8,387 bases of DNA from JBDZUZ01 sp040255445 (GTDB lineage: Bacteria > Planctomycetota > Phycisphaerae > Phycisphaerales > UBA1924). This document shows positions 6,158 to 8,387 of the stretch, piece after piece. The stretch spans positions 1 through 8,387 of the forward strand of contig JBDZUZ010000160.1 in assembly GCA_040255445.1 (NCBI GenBank), given 5' to 3'. Below the pieces are notes generated by a model. The model worked only from the letters and a program-made list of their open reading frames with translations. It did no database searches and had not been told where the DNA came from. Positions within the stretch are counted from its first letter, which is position 1. Each line of letters begins with the position of its first letter. Position numbers and translations under genes: made by a program.

Positions 6158-6185
6158 TTGCCGCGGCCGCACGATCCTGTACCGT
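6158..6185 (+). promoter_or_regulatory. Possible sigma-70-like promoter for the 284-residue dockerin gene
   Basis: TTGCCG (6158-6163) and TACCGT (6180-6185) are separated by sixteen bases and lie between the upstream terminator and the ribosome binding site. They match the consensus boxes at four of six and three of six positions, so the call is weak. The terminator upstream does imply that a promoter exists between 6103 and about 6190. Confidence 0.35.
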
Positions 6186-6199
6186 GGAGCTTCCAACAG

Positions 6200-6205
6200 A
6201 AGGAG
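6200..6205 (+). promoter_or_regulatory. Ribosome binding site deciding GTG start at 6213
   Basis: AAGGAG ends seven bases before GTG 6213, and the codons after that GTG encode a clean signal peptide. The in-frame upstream ATG at 5988 would read straight through the terminator stem and is rejected. Confidence 0.8.
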
Positions 6206-6212
6206 ACCGCCC

Positions 6213-7067
6213 GTGAACACCACCCTGCTCATCGCCGCCGCACTCGCTCTCACCGCCGCGGCCGACTCCGCCCTCGCTCAGATCAACGTCACCCACCAGT
6301 CCCGCCGCATCAACGGTATGAGCAGCTCGACGGCCGCCGGCATCACCGACGACCAGGGCCCCTTCAGCAACGCCCCAGCGCCCAACGACCTGGGCATCTG
6401 GACCGGCGACCTCACGCTCCCCGGCTTCATCTCCGGCACCGCCTCCCAGTCCGGCGGTTACGACGGTGACAGCACCATCCAGCTCGAGTCCTTCGCGATC
6501 ACCCTCGGCGGCGGCAACGGCCCCGACACCTCCGCGCACTCGACCCTCACCAACGAGTTCACATACGAGTTCATCGTCGACACCGCGCGGACCTTCACCT
6601 TCAGCGCGGACATCGCCTGCGCCGGCCCGGGCGGGCCGCCGCTCACCGTCGTCGACTTCTCCGTCGTCATCCACCTCACCGGCCCCAGCGGCGATGTCTT
6701 CCGCTACACCACCGCGCCCGAGAACGGCTTCAGCATCAGCGTCTCCGATCTCGCCGGCGCCGTCGAGGCCGGCGCGTACACGCTCTCCTGCTTCGCATCC
6801 GGCTTCGTCTCCTTCGAAGCGCCGCCGGACATGTCCGGCGGCAACGGCGCGGGCGGCGGCGCGGGTGGCACGCAACCCATCATGACCTTCACCATCGGCG
6901 GCCCCGCCTGCCCCGCCGACTGGGACGGCTCGGGCGGCATCGACGGCGACGACATCGCCGCCTTCTTCATCGACTGGCAGCAGGGCATCGCCGACATCGA
7001 CCAGTCCGGCGGCACCGACGGCGACGACATCACCTTCTTCTTCGACCGCTGGCAGGCCGGCTGCTGA
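6213..7067 (+). CDS. Secreted protein with GC-type dockerin domain
   Basis: The 284-residue protein begins at GTG with a signal peptide (NTTLLIAAALALTAAADSALA, cut after residue 22). The middle (about 23-205) alternates polar and hydrophobic residues in short beta-strand-like runs, for example TYEFIVDTARTFTFSADIAC and VVDFSVVIHLTGPSGDVF, and reads as a beta-sandwich. I do not recognise its family; its only cysteines before the dockerin are in SADIAC and YTLSCF and may form a disulfide. A glycine-rich linker (209-221) leads to the C-terminal dockerin pair: Cys233, loops Asp236-Asp247 and Asp261-Asp272, each followed by a Phe-rich helix and a Trp, ending Ala-Gly-Cys284. The module is closely similar in protein and DNA to the end of the 979-residue protein upstream. 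Its own terminators on both sides make it a one-gene unit. It is likely attached at the cell surface or exported through the dockerin; the function of the body is unknown. Confidence 0.9.
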   Translation: MNTTLLIAAALALTAAADSALAQINVTHQSRRINGMSSSTAAGITDDQGPFSNAPAPNDLGIWTGDLTLPGFISGTASQSGGYDGDSTIQLESFAITLGGGNGPDTSAHSTLTNEFTYEFIVDTARTFTFSADIACAGPGGPPLTVVDFSVVIHLTGPSGDVFRYTTAPENGFSISVSDLAGAVEAGAYTLSCFASGFVSFEAPPDMSGGNGAGGGAGGTQPIMTFTIGGPACPADWDGSGGIDGDDIAAFFIDWQQGIADIDQSGGTDGDDITFFFDRWQAGC

Positions 7068-7074
7068 GTGTGGT

Positions 7075-7091
7075 GCAGGCCCCCGGCCTGC
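7075..7091 (+). other. Post-stop hairpin, copy 2 of a shared 3' element
   Basis: GCAGGCC (7075-7081) pairs perfectly with GGCCTGC (7085-7091) around a CCC loop, seven bases after the stop codon. It is the counterpart of the hairpin at 5990-6012 after the other dockerin gene. Confidence 0.55.
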
Positions 7092-7158
7092 CCTCCGAAA
7101 CCTGCAGCGCCACTCTCCCCCAAACCGGCCACAGCACCGCCGATCAAGACCACACACC

Positions 7159-7197
7159 ATGGCCCGCCGCACCTCCGCGGCGGGCCATTTTCATTTT
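7159..7197 (+). terminator. Intrinsic terminator after the 284-residue dockerin gene
   Basis: ATGGCCCGCCGC (7159-7170) and GCGGCGGGCCAT (7177-7188) form a perfect twelve-pair stem with the loop ACCTCC, followed by TTTTCATTTT. This is a canonical Rho-independent terminator about 90 bases after the stop. Confidence 0.92.
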
Positions 7198-7265
7198 CCG
7201 ACCCCCTTCGCCCCATCGCCGCCCCAACAACCGCAACCACCCCACACCCACGCCGGTACACCCCA

Positions 7266-7298
7266 CCGCGGCCGGCCCTCAAACCCCGGCCGCCGCGG
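7266..7298. other. Bulged GC-rich hairpin between terminator and last gene
   Basis: CCGCGG/CCGG (7266-7275) pairs with CCGG/CCGCGG (7286-7289 and 7293-7298) around a ten-base loop, with CCG (7290-7292) bulged out. It has no T-run and could be a leader structure of the last gene. Confidence 0.35.
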
Positions 7299-7310
7299 CA
7301 TCATGCCGCC

Positions 7311-7331
7311 CTGATCCCTGATCCCTGATTG
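7311..7331 (+). repeat. Short tandem repeat, three heptamers
   Basis: CTGATCC occurs twice in tandem (7311-7324) and is followed by the variant CTGATTG (7325-7331), 35 bases before the last gene's start codon. This may be slippage or a binding site; nothing else supports either. Confidence 0.4.
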
Positions 7332-7355
7332 TCATCCACCAGACCCACACAACCC

Positions 7356-7359
7356 GGAG
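7356..7359 (+). promoter_or_regulatory. Ribosome binding site for GTG start at 7367
   Basis: GGAG ends seven bases before GTG 7367, the same spacing and start codon as the preceding dockerin gene. A signal peptide follows directly, which supports this start. Confidence 0.7.
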
Positions 7360-7366
7360 CCCCGCC

Positions 7367-8387
7367 GTGCCCATCCCGAATCCCCGCCTCCTCCTTCAAG
7401 CCACCCTCCTCACCACCCTCGCGCTCGCCGCGCCAACCCGCGCCGACGACTGCGATGAGCAATGGCTGACCGACCTGGGGGTGTTCGGCATCAGCCCCAG
7501 CACTTACAAGACCGCTCTCTGGGACCCCGACGGAAGCGGTCCTTCGCCCGCGGAGCTTGTAGTCGTCGGCGACATCTACGTGTGGACAGCCAATCCATGG
7601 GGACGGCGGGCCATCGCTCGCTGGAGCGGCACGGACTGGCTTCCCTTCCCGCAAGAGCTGCGCGGAGTCGGCGATCCGGCGATTCGCGCGATCGCGGTCA
7701 ATGACGCCGGATCCCTGATCGTGGGTGGGAGTTTCTCGCACGCGGTGCCCGGAGATACCACACAGTTTCCCGGCGCGGCATACTGGGACGGATCGTTGTG
7801 GCGGCCCTTCGGTGCGGTCGGCACCGGGAGTGTCATCGGACCAGAGCACCTCGCCGTGCTTGCCGACGACTCCGTCATCGGCTTTGGGCGGCTCCAAACA
7901 TCTATCGGTAGTTCCGGAACCACAATCGGACGCTTCGACGGCCAGTATTGGCAGCCGCTGGTCACAAGCTGGTCGATCTTCAACTCGATCGAGACGCTGT
8001 ACGCCGATGGCAACAGCTTCCTGATCGGCGGCCAGATCTCCAACGCCATTTCTCCCGGCACAGAAGACATTCTGATGTGGACTGGCCCGTACCCCGGCGC
8101 CTGGTCCGCCTTCCCACCCCCCGGCGAGATCGGCCCCGCGACACGCGTCAACGCGATCACCAAACTCCCCAGCGGCGAACTCATCGTGGGCGGAAAGCTC
8201 TCCGCCGATGGCACCCGCCTCGTTGCACGCTTTGACGGCGAGGCCTGGATCCCGATGAACGCCGGCCTCGAAGATGTCCAGGAAATCGGCGCGCTCTACA
8301 CCCGCCCCGATGGGACGATCTTCGCCGGCACCCGCCACCGCAGCCCCGCCGCCCCCATCGCCGGCAGACTCCTCAAATGGAACGGCG
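7367..8387 (+). CDS. Secreted beta-propeller-like repeat protein, 3' end outside window
   Basis: The frame is open from GTG 7367 to the right edge (340 codons, no stop). A signal peptide (about residues 1-26, cut near PTRA-DD) is followed by at least six repeats of about 50 residues. Each is marked by an aromatic residue followed by Asp, Asn, Ser or Thr and then Gly, with a Trp a few residues on: W86-SGTDW, W140-DGSLW, F190-DGQYW, W238 with W246, F289-DGEAW, W338-NG. Marker spacings are 54, 50, 48, 51 and 49. Between markers come strand pairs such as AGSLIVGGSF, GNSFLIGGQI, SGELIVGGKL and DGTIFAGT. This pattern is typical of planctomycete kelch-like or six/seven-bladed propeller proteins of unknown ligand. 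A dockerin may lie past the edge, as in the two upstream genes, but that cannot be seen. About a quarter of codons at residues 38-137 end in A or T, more than in the neighbouring genes. Confidence 0.88.
   Translation, partial: MPIPNPRLLLQATLLTTLALAAPTRADDCDEQWLTDLGVFGISPSTYKTALWDPDGSGPSPAELVVVGDIYVWTANPWGRRAIARWSGTDWLPFPQELRGVGDPAIRAIAVNDAGSLIVGGSFSHAVPGDTTQFPGAAYWDGSLWRPFGAVGTGSVIGPEHLAVLADDSVIGFGRLQTSIGSSGTTIGRFDGQYWQPLVTSWSIFNSIETLYADGNSFLIGGQISNAISPGTEDILMWTGPYPGAWSAFPPPGEIGPATRVNAITKLPSGELIVGGKLSADGTRLVARFDGEAWIPMNAGLEDVQEIGALYTRPDGTIFAGTRHRSPAAPIAGRLLKWNG

Noticed and set aside
7329..7334. TTGTCA as a -35 box for the last gene
   Set aside because: Five of six matches, but seventeen bases downstream there is no -10 box, and that position would overlap the ribosome binding site.
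7301..8338. 345-codon open frame on the minus strand opposite the propeller gene
   Set aside because: The plus strand has a signal peptide, a ribosome binding site and six regularly spaced repeats; the minus frame shows no recognisable features.
1..8387. CRISPR array, tRNA, rRNA, transposase or integration site
   Set aside because: No regularly spaced direct repeats, no cloverleaf-like sequence, no rRNA motif and no recombinase or transposase protein were seen.

Overview
The window looks like a piece of a planctomycete chromosome, most likely from the class Phycisphaerae. The base composition is strongly G+C-rich. Two secreted proteins end in the paired EF-hand module closing in Gly-Cys that NCBI calls the GC-type dockerin, which is typical of that class. 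A prepilin-like protein has the RAFTLIELLVVIAVIALLIG leader, and an incomplete gene at the left edge carries the Cys-x2-Cys-Gly-Tyr-Asp half zinc ribbon common in planctomycete membrane proteins. The taxonomic call is inference; no rRNA or marker gene is present.

Layout. 1-717 (minus): incomplete membrane protein with two membrane segments and half a zinc ribbon. 777-1214 (plus): small membrane-anchored protein, transcribed divergently from the first. 1211-1335: three strong hairpins inside or beside a long closing stem; the first arm overlaps the stop codon of the 777-1214 gene. 1336-1740: gene-free C-rich, G-poor stretch. 1802-2824 (plus): prepilin/pseudopilin-like protein. 2834-2963: three GC-rich hairpins. 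3039-5978 (plus): 979-residue secreted protein with a PstS-like substrate-binding fold followed by EF-hand/dockerin repeats. 6213-7067 (plus): 284-residue secreted protein with the same C-terminal dockerin. 7367 to the right edge (plus): secreted beta-propeller-like protein, incomplete. Both dockerin genes end in a similar small hairpin right after the stop and then a canonical intrinsic terminator, so they are probably separate transcription units.

How it fits together. Four of the six genes encode exported or cell-surface proteins, and two carry the same C-terminal module, so this reads as a cell-envelope/extracellular locus. The prepilin-like protein could belong to a type II secretion or pilus-like apparatus, but no other part of such a machine and no cohesin partner is visible. 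Nothing here is a CRISPR array, tRNA, rRNA, transposase or phage gene. The most distinctive items are the PstS-like domain fused to a calcium-binding/dockerin tail, the branched palindromic element at 1211-1335, and the 3' hairpin shared by the two dockerin genes.
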